DNA of 64,000 nt, from the NCBI GenBank assembly GCA_050949055.1, contig JBMNFA010000001.1:1-64000 (forward strand), written 5' to 3'. Source of the DNA: JAEZJZ01 sp050949055 (lineage in GTDB: Bacteria; Bacillota; UBA994; UBA5500). The position numbers and the translations under genes were made by a program. Below, piece by piece: positions 37,750-47,689 of the stretch (positions are counted from its first letter, which is position 1; each line of letters opens with the position of its first letter). Under the pieces are notes generated by a model, which was not told where the DNA came from, did no database searches, and saw only the letters and a program-made list of their open reading frames with translations.

Positions 37750-39567
37750 ATGCAGCCACGCTATTTGCTGCACGAGGTAACTGAACAACTGACTGCGGTG
37801 GCGATGGGCCGGCAACCGGCCCAGCTGGTGATCACCGATGCCCGGCTGGTAAATGTGAACACCGGTGAGATTCAAGACGGTGTTGGCGTTGCCATTACCC
37901 ACGGACGGATCGCCCTGGTGGGCGACGTCAGTCACACCATCGGTGAGCAGACTGAGGTGATCGCTGCCGCCGAGCGCTACTTGGCACCGGGCTTCATCGA
38001 CGGGCACATTCACGTGGAGAGCAGCATGCTCACCGTCCGCGAGTATTCCCGGGCGGTGGTGCCCCACGGCACCACTTGCATCATCATGGACCCCCACGAG
38101 ATAGCTAACGTGCTGGGAATGCAGGGCATTCGCTGCATGATTGAAGAGGGGAAACAGGTGCCGTTGCGCGTGTACGTAGCCATGCCGTCCTGCGTGCCGG
38201 CGGCACCGGGATTCGAGGATACCGGGGCGAGCATCGGTCCGGCGGAGGTGGTTGAAGCGATGTCCTGGCCTGAGGTGATCGGGTTAGGCGAGCTGATGAA
38301 TTTCCCCGGAGTGTTGGAGGGCGACGGTCTGATGCACCGCGAACTGCAGGCCACCTTGCAGGCGGGGAAGACGGTTACCGGCCACTATTCCCTGCCGGAG
38401 ACCGGCCGCGGCCTGAACGCCTACATCGCCTCCGGCGTCCGCTGCTGTCACGAGTCGGTGCGCAAGGAGGATGCCTTAGCCAAGATGCGCCTGGGCATGT
38501 ACGCGCAGCTCCGGGAGGGGTCTGCCTGGCACGATGTGCAGGAGACGGTGCGCGCCATCACAGAGGAGCAGATCGACACCCGTTTTGCCACTCTGGTCAG
38601 CGATGACACCCACCCCCATACCTTGCTGGAGCTGGGGCACATGGACCACATTTTGCGGCGAGCCATCGCCGAGGGCGTGAACTCGGTCACTGCCATCCAG
38701 ATGGCCACCATCAACGTGGCCGAGAGCTTTGGCCTGGCCCGAGACTTGGGCAGTGTGTCGCCCGGCAAGTGGGCAGACATGGTGCTGCTGGACGATCTAG
38801 AGCAGCTGCGGGTCAGCTCAGTGTTGATTAACGGCGAGTTAGTGGCCCAAGATGGGCGGATGCTGCTGTCCTCACCAGAGTTTCTGTATCCTGCGGCCGC
38901 CCGCCAAACTGTCCATCTGGCTGCGCCGCTGATGTCCATCGACTTTGCCCTCCGCCCGCATAACATCAATGCCAGCGACGTGATTGTGCGGGTGATGCAA
39001 GTGATGGAAGCGAAAGTGGGCACCTGGGCCAAGCAAGCGGTGCTGCCCGTGCAGGATGGCTTTGTGGCGCTGGACCCCGCCCAGGATATCGCCAAAGTAG
39101 CGGTGTTTGAACGCCATCGGGGTAGCGGCAGCTACGGTTTGGGCTTCGTGCAGGGCTTTGGCCTGCAGGGAGGAGCAGTGGCGTCCACCGTCGCTCACGA
39201 CAGTCATAACTTGCTGATCATGGGGATGAACGATGAGGACATGGCTGCGGCTGGCAATGCGGTGGCCGAGGCCGGTGGCGGAATGGCTGTGGTGCGGGAT
39301 GGACAGGTGCTGGCTTTGTTGCCGTTACCTATAGCCGGACTGATGTCCGACCGCCCACTGGAAGAGGTGGCGGCCAAGGTGGCTGCGCTGGATCAGGCTT
39401 GGAAGGCGTTGGGCTGCCGGATGGTAGCACCCTTCATGACCATGGCGTTGCTGGCCCTAGCGGTGCTTCCCGAGCTGCGGTTGACCAACCGCGGCCTGGT
39501 GGATACGGTGGCCTTTGAGTTTGTGGACCTGATTGTGGCCGAACGCATGGATCAGGTGAAGCTATAG
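37750..39567 (+). CDS. ade: Adenine deaminase
   Basis: The protein has 605 residues from ATG 37750, which has GAGGGTGG upstream; the frame extends to 37711 without a better site. It has the amidohydrolase metal motif GFIDGHIHVESSML, then DPHEIANVLG, GHYSLPETG and LVSDDTHPH, and the C-terminal adenine deaminase domain (VAHDSHNLLIMGMNDEDM). It converts adenine to hypoxanthine in purine salvage. Confidence 0.95.
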   Translation: MQPRYLLHEVTEQLTAVAMGRQPAQLVITDARLVNVNTGEIQDGVGVAITHGRIALVGDVSHTIGEQTEVIAAAERYLAPGFIDGHIHVESSMLTVREYSRAVVPHGTTCIIMDPHEIANVLGMQGIRCMIEEGKQVPLRVYVAMPSCVPAAPGFEDTGASIGPAEVVEAMSWPEVIGLGELMNFPGVLEGDGLMHRELQATLQAGKTVTGHYSLPETGRGLNAYIASGVRCCHESVRKEDALAKMRLGMYAQLREGSAWHDVQETVRAITEEQIDTRFATLVSDDTHPHTLLELGHMDHILRRAIAEGVNSVTAIQMATINVAESFGLARDLGSVSPGKWADMVLLDDLEQLRVSSVLINGELVAQDGRMLLSSPEFLYPAAARQTVHLAAPLMSIDFALRPHNINASDVIVRVMQVMEAKVGTWAKQAVLPVQDGFVALDPAQDIAKVAVFERHRGSGSYGLGFVQGFGLQGGAVASTVAHDSHNLLIMGMNDEDMAAAGNAVAEAGGGMAVVRDGQVLALLPLPIAGLMSDRPLEEVAAKVAALDQAWKALGCRMVAPFMTMALLALAVLPELRLTNRGLVDTVAFEFVDLIVAERMDQVKL

Positions 39568-39584
39568 CCAAATGACACGACTGC

Positions 39585-39642
39585 GGACATGGGGACGGTT
39601 CTACTGTCCGGCGAGCCGGACAGCAGAACCGTCCCCATGTCC
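39585..39642. repeat. Dispersed GGGACGGTTC-type palindrome, copy 5 (best copy)
   Basis: GGACATGGGGACGGTTCT and AGAACCGTCCCCATGTCC face each other, with CTGTCCGGC / GCCGGACAG inside, so nearly the whole 58 bases fold back. It lies between convergent ade and the nucleotidyltransferase-like gene. Confidence 0.8.
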
Positions 39643-39673
39643 GGATAACACGACTTGCTCTGTGCTCAGCCCC

Positions 39674-40777
39674 TCACCGACGGTTCCTCTGGGGCAAAAT
39701 CAGCGGTGTCTGCTTGATGTCCAATAGCCCTTGCCGAATGCGCTCTACTGCCTGCGCCACCCGCGCGGGATCGGCACCTGGCGGCACGCGGGCCCCGCGC
39801 AGCAATCCCTCCAGCTGCTCACTGCCAGACATCAGGCCAGCCTGGTCTAGAATCTCCTGCAGTCGCTGCACTTCCGTCAGCAGCTCCACCGGTTGGCGCT
39901 GCAGCAGATATTTCACAGTCGCCCATAGTGCGCCGATGCATCTATCCATTAATTCTGGACTGAGTACATATCCTACCGGCAGGGTGATCACAAGTTCGCC
40001 CGAACCCGGTGCCCGGTCCAATGCCTGCTGGCGCGCCGCCAACTCGTGCGGAGGCAACAGCTCCGCCAAGGTATGGTAGCCCTCCCTCCAGATTCCCCGC
40101 ACGATCTGACCGACGGCATCGGCCGCCGCCCCCATGTCCACTTGCATAGGCTCGGTACCCAGGCACCAAAGGGCGGCCCAGTCGCTCAAGAATGACTTCG
40201 GCCGCGGCAACAGGTTGACCGATCGCTTTGGCAAGACCCGGCCATGGTAAATGCGCAGCAGGGCTTCCGCCTGGTCGGCGAAGTGCGCTGCCGCCCCGAG
40301 GTAAGCGTGCCCCCAGGGCTCGGCGGCCAGCATCTCCTCGGCATGATAACTCAATTGTTCCAGCTGTTTTTCCCACAGGATGCGGCCATATAGCTCCACG
40401 CGCGGCAAGCGAGCCTCGATCATCCGCTGTGCGATGGGCAGGACGCCTGCTGGGTCATGCCAGGGAATTGCTTGCTGCACGTCTCCGGCCAACAGCCACC
40501 AGTCGGTCACCTGCCGCCCCTCCGGTGCATACAGCTCCGCCATGAACAGCGCCAGAGGCTTAACCACCACCTGGGCCAACTCACCCCTGGGGAAAAGAAA
40601 GATATGTTCCACATTCTCTGCGGTCAGCGCCAACAGGTTGACATCCGAAAAGGGCTTGGCGTCTCCCCGGGCCTGGGAGCCTATCAGCAATACCGCCCTG
40701 AGCATGGTGCCATATCTGTCGGTCAGTTGCCGCATCAGTATTGTCTGCAGGTCGTGTGACTTTTGCTTGGCCAGCAT
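39674..40777 (-). CDS. Nucleotidyltransferase-fold protein of unknown function
   Basis: The protein has 367 residues from ATG 40777. Residues about 22-45 have the nucleotidyltransferase pattern LIGSQARGDAKPFSDVNLLAL (GS then D-x-N). The second catalytic acidic position reads D-V-N instead of the usual D-x-D, which may mean reduced activity. The rest is helical and resembles the HEPN/KNTase C-terminal type loosely. The start is 4 bases after the stop of the PPC-domain gene, so both form one operon. Confidence 0.6.
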   Translation of the reverse strand: MLAKQKSHDLQTILMRQLTDRYGTMLRAVLLIGSQARGDAKPFSDVNLLALTAENVEHIFLFPRGELAQVVVKPLALFMAELYAPEGRQVTDWWLLAGDVQQAIPWHDPAGVLPIAQRMIEARLPRVELYGRILWEKQLEQLSYHAEEMLAAEPWGHAYLGAAAHFADQAEALLRIYHGRVLPKRSVNLLPRPKSFLSDWAALWCLGTEPMQVDMGAAADAVGQIVRGIWREGYHTLAELLPPHELAARQQALDRAPGSGELVITLPVGYVLSPELMDRCIGALWATVKYLLQRQPVELLTEVQRLQEILDQAGLMSGSEQLEGLLRGARVPPGADPARVAQAVERIRQGLLDIKQTPLILPQRNRR

Positions 40778-40781
40778 GCGT

Positions 40782-41207
40782 CTATTCTTGCCAGAGGTAA
40801 AGCCCTGTCTCCGGATCCAGTTTTCGCTGCTGGGGAATACCGTCCAAATCAAAGATAGTCATCTCGGTGACGAATATGCGGCTGCCCGGCATCAGATGTC
40901 CAGCGTAGATACGCCCGCTGGCACCCGCCAAGACCACGTGCACATGGGCTACCGGCTGCCCGTCCTTCTGCGAGATGGTGCCCATGCCGGAAGCTATCTC
41001 GGCAAATTCATTGACCTCGGTCACCTCATACTCGCCAGTTTCGGGGTTAAAGCAACCCACCCTGGCCTGATAAAGGGCACCGATGAACTGCACCGTCCCC
41101 GAATCCACCAACAGGTTGTCCAACGCCTTGTCCAGCTCTTGCAGCAGATCCTGATTGCGCTGCAAAGGAAGCTGAAAGATGTGGCCGGCATCAAATTGCC
41201 TGATCAT
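40782..41207 (-). CDS. PPC/DUF296 domain DNA-binding protein
   Basis: The protein has 141 residues from ATG 41207, with AGGAGAGG upstream. The PPC domain is clear: FQLPLQRNQDLLQEL at the start, FIGALYQARVGCF, and the conserved GQPVAHVHVVLAGASGRIYAGHL. In plants the domain sits behind AT-hooks; bacterial single-domain forms are trimers of unclear role. It is co-transcribed with the nucleotidyltransferase-like gene. Confidence 0.85.
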   Translation of the reverse strand: MIRQFDAGHIFQLPLQRNQDLLQELDKALDNLLVDSGTVQFIGALYQARVGCFNPETGEYEVTEVNEFAEIASGMGTISQKDGQPVAHVHVVLAGASGRIYAGHLMPGSRIFVTEMTIFDLDGIPQQRKLDPETGLYLWQE

Positions 41208-41489
41208 CAGACACCTCTCCTTTCGCTGAGCGGATGCATCATGCTGTTGCACCCTCACTTCACCTCTGATTATACATGAGCGCAGACCTTTATGCCCGTT
41301 CTCTGCCGGCACCGCTCTGAATTATGTGGCAACTCTTCCGGTCCCCCACTGGTGACAGAACAGTACCGACTGCGCGAAACTGGACAGAAGGAGGATATGG
41401 AACGATTGCCAGCGAAGTGTACACGGACCACTATCATCTAAAGGAGGTTCAGGGCCACAAACATACTGCGGCGGCGAGCAGGAGCCATC

Positions 41490-41948
41490 TCAGGACGACT
41501 CGCTCATCTTGAACAGCAGCCAGTTGTTGCCGTCCGTGTGCACCAGCTTATATCCGCCCTTTACCCGTTCGCCCAGCATCGCCAAGGTGATCTTCTTGTC
41601 GGTGTATTCGGCTGCCGCATAGTGCCCCTTGTCCCAAATGAACACTTCGCCGGCACCGTAGTTTCCGGCCGGGATAGTGCCGGAGAAATCGATGTAGTCC
41701 AAGGGGTGGTCTTCCACTTGCACCGCTAGGCGCTTGATTCCCGGCCGCAGCGGTATGCCTTTGGGCACCGCCCAACTCTTTAGCACCCCGTCTCGCTCCA
41801 GCCGTAGATCCCAGTGCAACCGGCGGGCGTGGTGTTCCTGGATCACAAAGCGGGGAAAGTGAGTAGCCGGTTGGCTGGCAACCCGATCTCCACTGGGCTC
41901 GGGGGTCTGGTCAAAGTCCCTTTTCTGTTGGTAATGTCTCAAAGGCAT
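41490..41948 (-). CDS. Stand-alone LigD-type 3'-phosphoesterase
   Basis: The protein has 152 residues from ATG 41948, with GGGAGGCAAG upstream. It matches the phosphoesterase domain of bacterial DNA ligase D: RFVIQEHHARRLHWDLRLE carries the catalytic His residues, followed by SWAVPKGIP, VEDHPLDYIDFSG and GNYGAGEVFIWD. In NHEJ the domain heals 3' ends before ligation. No ku or ligase/polymerase domain is in the window, so it acts alone or with genes elsewhere. Confidence 0.92.
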   Translation of the reverse strand: MPLRHYQQKRDFDQTPEPSGDRVASQPATHFPRFVIQEHHARRLHWDLRLERDGVLKSWAVPKGIPLRPGIKRLAVQVEDHPLDYIDFSGTIPAGNYGAGEVFIWDKGHYAAAEYTDKKITLAMLGERVKGGYKLVHTDGNNWLLFKMSESS

Positions 41949-42118
41949 TGATCTTGCCTCCCAACTAATGCGACGGTGAGGCAACACCTTTTCTGCTGCC
42001 TGGCTCCGAAGCATTTATTACAGTTTCGTTTCTTTGCGGGAACTTTCTCAAGCCATTGGCGTCAGGAAAAGAGGATAAACATACCAAGAACAGCACGTCT
42101 ATAAGGGAGTGATTTGTC

Positions 42119-44308
42119 TTGAAGCGTCGTCTGTGCCTATTCCTGTTGGTGACCATTCTGACCACTGCCTTGGTCCCTGGCTTAGCTGCAGCCGAAAGCC
42201 GAATCTCGTTGACAGAGGCCATTTTGTTAGCCAAACAGGCCTTCCCCGATCTGGAGGATACCGACGAGTTTGAGTTCACCAGCAACTATGCCGATAGCTC
42301 TGGTCAGGGGGTCTGGTACCTGAACTGGTACAACTATCAGGCAGAACAGCGGGCAGAGGTGAATGTTCAGGTCAATGCCTCTACCGGTGAGATCATCCAG
42401 TTCAACAAGTGGCAGGAATCTGACCCGAATCAGGTCTATTCGCCCTTGCCTAAGCTGGACCAGCGAGAGGCTCTTAACATTGCCCAACGCTTCCTCCGGG
42501 GTCTGATTCCGGAGAAGTTCGCCCAATGCTTGTACCAGGAGTCAGCTCCTCCGCGCCCTTACCTGCGCGAGCGCACCTGGCAACAGTCCTATTCTTTCCA
42601 ATTTGTGCGGCAAGTAAATGGTATCCCGGCCCCGGCCAATTACATTTCCATCACTGTCAATGGGGACACCGGTGAGATCCTGTCCTACCACCTCAGCTGG
42701 AACGACCTGGACTTCCCGACGCCGGAAGGGATCATCACTGCTGAAGAAGCTACTGAAGCGTTGGCAGAGCAGGGGGAACTGGAACTGCAATATTTCTGGC
42801 CGTACGTACAGCGCGGCGAGGAGGCTGCTCCCGTGTTGGCCTACTCTTATCCCGGCATCAACAACGCCTATGTTGATGCACACACCGGTGAGCTGCATAG
42901 CGGCTACTACTATTTAGATGATAAGCGCCAGGCGGCTGCGCCAGAGGCTGTTGCCGACGCGGATGGCCTCAGCCCGCAGGAGTTGGCCGAGGTGGAGCAC
43001 GTGGCTGGCCTGCTCACCCAGCAAGAAGCGGAATCACAGGCTCGCCAATTGGTTTCTGTTCCGGAGCACCTGGAGTTGCAGGGAGCCAATCTCTATAGAG
43101 ATGGCAGATTTCCTGAGCTCCGCACCTGGCAGCTCTACTTCTACAGTCAGTACGAGGGAGAAGAAAGGAATTACGAATACTATCACGTACGCATCGACGC
43201 CAAGACCGGGGAGCTGTACGGCCTGAGGCACTACTGGCCCCATGACAACGACATTAAAGTCGGTACCCTCACCCCAGAACAGGCCAAGAATGTGGCTGAC
43301 GCCTTCATGCAGCAGTACAACCCGGATAAGGCTGCCCAAGTGAAGCTGCAGGACATGCCGACCAAGGACGAAGAAGAGGAGAACGCACTCTATTACTCGT
43401 TCCACTATCGCCGGATGGTCAACGATATCCCCTTCGTCGACAACTACATCACCGTGACGGTGAAGGGCGAAGACCAGGGGATAGTCACAGACTACAATGT
43501 GCGTTGGGTGGAAACGGAATTTCCGAGCCCGGACATCGCGCTTTCTCAGGGGGATGCCTATGAGCAGTTGGTCGCTTCCTACCCCTGGAAGCAGGAATAC
43601 CGCCTGGTCAGCGAACCTGTAACCTACGACGAAGCAGGTAGATACGTCCAGCCCAAGCTGATTGCTTTGCTCACCTATCGCTTGGAGAACGTTCCCAGCA
43701 CTCGCTTTACTCCAGACCAGATGCTGCCGATGGATTATCGCGGCGAAGTGATCAAAGTTGAAGAGGCGGTGTTGCCGCAGGACGTGGATGGCATCCCTGG
43801 CGCTGCCGATATCATCTTTCTCAGTCAAGTGGGCATCATTCAGCTGGAAAACGGCATGTTCTACCCACAGCGCGAGATCACCGTCGGTGAATGGTTGGAG
43901 ATGCTCTCACGGGCTTGTGGCTGGAGTACGGGCCCGATCATCATCCTGCCGCGCTGGGCAGAAGCTGCTGCCGACGGTCCTAACGCGGCCGCCGCTCAGG
44001 CTGCCATCTCCGCCGGGCTGATTCTCCCAGGAGAGAATTTGGACATGAGCAAGCTGCTCACGCGAGAAGAGCTGGCCGTGTTCGCCGTGCGCGCCCTCGG
44101 ACATGAGCAAGTGGCTGCCATTCCGGGCATCTTCCATTTGGATTGCCTGGATGCCGATCAGGTGACTTCTTCCCGCCTAGGCCATGTGGCCATCGCTCGC
44201 GGCCTGGGCATCCTGGTGGGAGAGCCCAACTACTACCGGCCGCAGGCAACCTCCACCAAGGCCACCTGCGCCACCGTATTGATGCGCATGCTGCGCCTCG
44301 AGCGCTAG
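42119..44308 (+). CDS. Secreted YcdB/YcdC (PepSY-like) repeat protein with SLH-like C-terminus
   Basis: The protein has 729 residues, starting at TTG 42119 with TAAGGGAGTG upstream. A signal peptide (LCLFLLVTILTTALVPGLAAA) opens it. Repeated PepSY-like units follow (NVQVNASTGEIIQFNKW, TVNGDTGEILSYHLSW, RIDAKTGELYGLRHYW, TVTVKGEDQGIVTDYNVRW), arranged as two YcdB/YcdC-type domains. The last 170 residues look like S-layer homology units (DIIFLSQVGIIQLENGMFYP, TREELAVFAVRALG). It is probably exported and held at the cell wall; such proteins are thought to inhibit peptidases or shape the envelope. A single gene with its own terminator. Confidence 0.82.
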   Translation: MKRRLCLFLLVTILTTALVPGLAAAESRISLTEAILLAKQAFPDLEDTDEFEFTSNYADSSGQGVWYLNWYNYQAEQRAEVNVQVNASTGEIIQFNKWQESDPNQVYSPLPKLDQREALNIAQRFLRGLIPEKFAQCLYQESAPPRPYLRERTWQQSYSFQFVRQVNGIPAPANYISITVNGDTGEILSYHLSWNDLDFPTPEGIITAEEATEALAEQGELELQYFWPYVQRGEEAAPVLAYSYPGINNAYVDAHTGELHSGYYYLDDKRQAAAPEAVADADGLSPQELAEVEHVAGLLTQQEAESQARQLVSVPEHLELQGANLYRDGRFPELRTWQLYFYSQYEGEERNYEYYHVRIDAKTGELYGLRHYWPHDNDIKVGTLTPEQAKNVADAFMQQYNPDKAAQVKLQDMPTKDEEEENALYYSFHYRRMVNDIPFVDNYITVTVKGEDQGIVTDYNVRWVETEFPSPDIALSQGDAYEQLVASYPWKQEYRLVSEPVTYDEAGRYVQPKLIALLTYRLENVPSTRFTPDQMLPMDYRGEVIKVEEAVLPQDVDGIPGAADIIFLSQVGIIQLENGMFYPQREITVGEWLEMLSRACGWSTGPIIILPRWAEAAADGPNAAAAQAAISAGLILPGENLDMSKLLTREELAVFAVRALGHEQVAAIPGIFHLDCLDADQVTSSRLGHVAIARGLGILVGEPNYYRPQATSTKATCATVLMRMLRLER

Positions 44309-44326
44309 CCTCCCCCCAACCACCCC

Positions 44327-44357
44327 AGAGCCAGGCAACCCATGCCTGGCTCTTTCC
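44327..44357 (+). terminator. Intrinsic terminator after the YcdB-like gene
   Basis: AGAGCCAGGCA at 44327-44337 pairs with TGCCTGGCTCT at 44343-44353, followed by TTCCC. Confidence 0.75.
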
Positions 44358-44770
44358 CATGTTAAGGATACAGCGGGACGTGTACCTCGTATCCTTCGGT
44401 ATTCGAAACATGCCCGAAAACCTCGACTTCAGAGAACGCTCAGGGAGGCAGTAGGTGCCATCGTTCAGACCCTGGGCAGTTCCAGTCGCTCAATCTTAGG
44501 GATTGGCTCCATACCGTCGCGCTGAGATATCACAAACACTACGCAGGCTGCTGAAAATTCCTTCGTTGCCCCAGATGACGGCATCAGCAAGCTCCTTCAT
44601 AGGGCTGAAATCGTCCGTTATCTTAGTGGGCAACCGGCTTCTGCCCTTTGGTTCTGTCTGCTTAAATCGCCTGGGCATGTAGGAGTTCCACCTTTGACGG
44701 CGAAGGAGATATATAGGAAAAGCTAGGCTTAGCCCAGACTCTACAGGCCGATAGGAGAGGGGAGAAGGGG
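44358..44770. other. Intergenic stretch without a recognised gene
   Basis: These 413 bases hold only short open frames without ribosome binding sites. A 60-codon minus frame (44496-44678) has no recognisable product. Nothing else is visible except purine-rich GGAGAGGGGAGAAGGGG just before the next gene. Confidence 0.5.
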
Positions 44771-45487
44771 TTGACGGTGCAGGTCTTTGCTTGCGAGATC
44801 GAGGGCGAGATGGGCTTGGATGTGGCCATCACAGACCCCAACGCTACTGTTTTCGACCTGCTGGCGGCCATGCAATGGGCCACCGACGATCCGCGGATTG
44901 TGAAGCCCTTTCACCGCCAGCGCTACGCCAGGTGCGAGGCTTGCGTCAACAACTGCTGCAAGCACAACTACATCACGCCAGACTTAGTTTCGGCAAACGC
45001 TTTGGCTGCACATTTGGGCATGGATTTGAGCAGGTTTGCCCATAAATATCTCTGTCTCAGCCCCGATGTGCCTTACCCGGAGTTCAAGCACCGGCCTTGT
45101 CCTTTCTTGATCGCCAACCGCTGCAGCGTCTACGAGCATCGATCGCTGATCTGCCGCCTGTACCTATGTACCCCGATGAGCGACCGGCTGGAGCAGTTGC
45201 GCGCCGCTGTCTCATTTGCGGGGGAAGCGGCACTGAAGCAACAGCTGCTGCAATTGGGGCTGGGCCCGCCCACCTGGTCAGCAAGACTGGAGCGACAGAC
45301 CTTGCGTCAGCGCCTGCAGCGAGACGAAATCTCTCAACAGCAGTGGCGGGAGCGATCGGAACAACTGGGGATTCTCTGGGAGCATAACCCCTTCCTGCCG
45401 GGGCAGAGCTATCAGGATGTCCGCCTGGCGGACTGCTGCACCGATTTTCTCTGGCAGCAGTTAACCAGCGATAACAGGATATCCTAA
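44771..45487 (+). CDS. YkgJ-family cysteine-cluster protein
   Basis: The protein has 238 residues. The zinc or iron-sulfur cluster motif is CEACVNNCCKHNYITP near residue 55, followed by RPCPFLIANRCSVYEHRSLICRLY (C-x8-C, then R-x-L-I-C-R), as in the YkgJ family. The biochemical role is unknown; members are proposed metal-binding. The start is either TTG 44771 or GTG 44777; the purine-rich GGAGAAGGGG upstream is better spaced for GTG 44777. Confidence 0.8.
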   Translation: MTVQVFACEIEGEMGLDVAITDPNATVFDLLAAMQWATDDPRIVKPFHRQRYARCEACVNNCCKHNYITPDLVSANALAAHLGMDLSRFAHKYLCLSPDVPYPEFKHRPCPFLIANRCSVYEHRSLICRLYLCTPMSDRLEQLRAAVSFAGEAALKQQLLQLGLGPPTWSARLERQTLRQRLQRDEISQQQWRERSEQLGILWEHNPFLPGQSYQDVRLADCCTDFLWQQLTSDNRIS

Positions 45488-45629
45488 GGATGTCTGCATG
45501 CAACATCCTGTGCGTGCGGCCAGTCAATTTGCCGGACCGGGCAGGAAAACCCTTGCAGTTGTCTAAATATCTTACTGTGTAGAATAGGACAGGTTAGTTA
45601 ACTAAAGTTTGTCAGATGAGGTGAGTTTC

Positions 45630-46679
45630 ATGTGGAGCGGTTTGCTCCAACGTTATGCAGATCTGCTACCCGTCGGGCCAGATACCCCCGTCGTCACGTT
45701 GCACGAAGGAAACACCCCGCTAATTCCACTGACCAGGCTCAGCCGCGACCTGCCCGGGTTAAATATCTTCGCCAAGTATGAAGGAGCCAATCCCACCGGC
45801 TCTTTCAAGGATCGGGGCATGACCTTGGCGGTGAGCAAAGCGAAAGAAGCCGGGGCCAGGGCTGTGATCTGCGCGTCCACCGGCAACACCTCGGCCTCTG
45901 CCGCAGCTTACGCGGCTAGAGCCCAGCTGGACTGTGTGGTGCTGATTCCGGAAGGCAAGATCGCCCTAGGCAAGCTGGCCCAGGCGGTGCATTATGGCGC
46001 CAAAGTGATCGCCATCCAGGGGAATTTCGATCAGGCTCTGGCCATCGCCCGCGAGATTGTGCAGGATGAGCCGTTGACCCTGGTCAACTCGGTCAATCCC
46101 TACCGCATTATCGGTCAACAGACAGCCGCTTGGGAGGTGCTGGAGCAGCTGGGCACAGCGCCGGATTTCTTGGCCATCCCAGTAGGCAACGCCGGCAACA
46201 TCACCGCCTATTGGAGGGGCTTCCGCTCGGCCCAGCAACGCTCTGGCAGCAGTCTGCCGCGCATGTTGGGCTTTGAGGCCTGGGGCTCGGCAGCCATCGT
46301 GCGAGGCCAGCCTATTCTGCAGCCCGAGACCATAGCCACCGCCATCCGCATCGGCAATCCGGCCAGTTGGCAAACAGCCGTGGAGGCGGCCGAACAGTCC
46401 GCTGGCTTAATCGACGCGGTCAGCGATGAGGAAATCCTAGCTGCCTATCGCCAACTGGCACGCCACGAGGGCATCTTCTGTGAGCCCGCCTCTGCAGCCT
46501 CCTTAGCTGGCGTGATCAAGCTTTATCACCAGGGCTACTTCCGGCAGCAGTCAGCGACAGTGGTCTGCGTGCTTACCGGCAACGGTTTGAAGGACCCAGA
46601 TAACGCCGTCGCCGGGGCAAGTGCCCCGATCAGGGTTGCTGCCGAGAAGGCGGCCATCCTGGCAGCCATCAAGGAGTGA
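45630..46679 (+). CDS. thrC: Threonine synthase
   Basis: The protein has 349 residues from ATG 45630, with GATGAGGTGA upstream. The PLP Lys lies in NPTGSFKDRGMTLAVSKAKE, and the glycine-rich phosphate loop is IPVGNAGNITAYW. It converts O-phosphohomoserine to threonine. The length fits the short, bacterial type I-like threonine synthase. It is followed after 3 bases by thrB. Confidence 0.95.
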   Translation: MWSGLLQRYADLLPVGPDTPVVTLHEGNTPLIPLTRLSRDLPGLNIFAKYEGANPTGSFKDRGMTLAVSKAKEAGARAVICASTGNTSASAAAYAARAQLDCVVLIPEGKIALGKLAQAVHYGAKVIAIQGNFDQALAIAREIVQDEPLTLVNSVNPYRIIGQQTAAWEVLEQLGTAPDFLAIPVGNAGNITAYWRGFRSAQQRSGSSLPRMLGFEAWGSAAIVRGQPILQPETIATAIRIGNPASWQTAVEAAEQSAGLIDAVSDEEILAAYRQLARHEGIFCEPASAASLAGVIKLYHQGYFRQQSATVVCVLTGNGLKDPDNAVAGASAPIRVAAEKAAILAAIKE

Positions 46680-46682
46680 GCG

Positions 46683-47633
46683 ATGGGGCCAGATTCCGCT
46701 TGCTGGCAGCCCGTTAACGAGGACTCATCCTACTGGGAAGTGACTGTCCCAGCCACCAGCGCCAATCTGGGGCCTGGCTTTGATTGTCTCGGCCTCGCCC
46801 TCAACCTGCATAACCGCATCTGGGCAAAACCGTCTGAACGGCTTCGTTTCCGGGTGCTGGGGGAGGGGCGGGGGGAATTACCGGAAGACAGCAGCAACCT
46901 GGTTTGGAGAGCGGCCCAGCATTTGTTTGAGCAGGTAGGCTATTCGCCGCCGCCCTTGTCCATAGTAATGAAAAATGATATTCCTACCAGCCGCGGTTTG
47001 GGCAGCAGCTCGGCAGCTATCGTCGGCGGCCTGCTGTTGGCCAATCAGTTGGTGCCGACGCCGCTGACCGAGCAGCAGTTGCTCGATTTGGCCACCCAGC
47101 TGGAAGGCCACCCCGACAACGTGGTGCCAGCCATGTTGGGCGGAATGGTGGTCAGCGCAACCACCAGCCAGCAGGTAGTCGCTTTGTCCTTTCCTTTCCC
47201 GCAGGAGCTGCAGTTGGTGGCCTGCATTCCCAACTTTCGCCTGTCCACCAGTCTGGCTCGGCAGGTGCTGCCCAGTCAGGTCAACCATGGCGACGCTACT
47301 TTTAACGCTTCCCGGATTGCGCTGCTGCTGGCCGCTCTGCTGCAGCGGCGATATGATCTGCTGGCGATGGCGGCTGAGGACCGCCTGCACCAGCCCTATC
47401 GCTTGGGCTTGATTCCAGGCGGCGCTGCAGCCTGCCAGGCAGCGCGGCAGGCAGGGGCAGCTGCAGCCATGATCTCCGGCGCTGGACCCACCCTATTAGC
47501 CATCGTTCCACCCGGGGTGGCGGCCGCCGCAGTAGGGCAGCAAATGGCGAGCAGTCTGCTGGCATCCGGGGTGAGCGCTACCTATAAACTATTACAGCTG
47601 GATCTGCAGGGAGCAGTGGCTAGGACACTGTGA
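46683..47633 (+). CDS. thrB: Homoserine kinase
   Basis: The protein has 316 residues. The GHMP kinase signatures are VPATSANLGPGFDCLGLAL near residue 22, the ATP loop IPTSRGLGSSSAAIVGG near 100 and the C-terminal ISGAGPTLLAI. It phosphorylates homoserine for threonine synthase. The start ATG 46683 follows AAGGAGTGAGCG inside the end of thrC, so the two are coupled. Confidence 0.96.
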   Translation: MGPDSACWQPVNEDSSYWEVTVPATSANLGPGFDCLGLALNLHNRIWAKPSERLRFRVLGEGRGELPEDSSNLVWRAAQHLFEQVGYSPPPLSIVMKNDIPTSRGLGSSSAAIVGGLLLANQLVPTPLTEQQLLDLATQLEGHPDNVVPAMLGGMVVSATTSQQVVALSFPFPQELQLVACIPNFRLSTSLARQVLPSQVNHGDATFNASRIALLLAALLQRRYDLLAMAAEDRLHQPYRLGLIPGGAAACQAARQAGAAAAMISGAGPTLLAIVPPGVAAAAVGQQMASSLLASGVSATYKLLQLDLQGAVARTL

Positions 47634-47689
47634 CTGTTGCCACCCTGCATTCTGTCTGGAAAACACAATTTTGAAGGGAGTTTTGCAGC

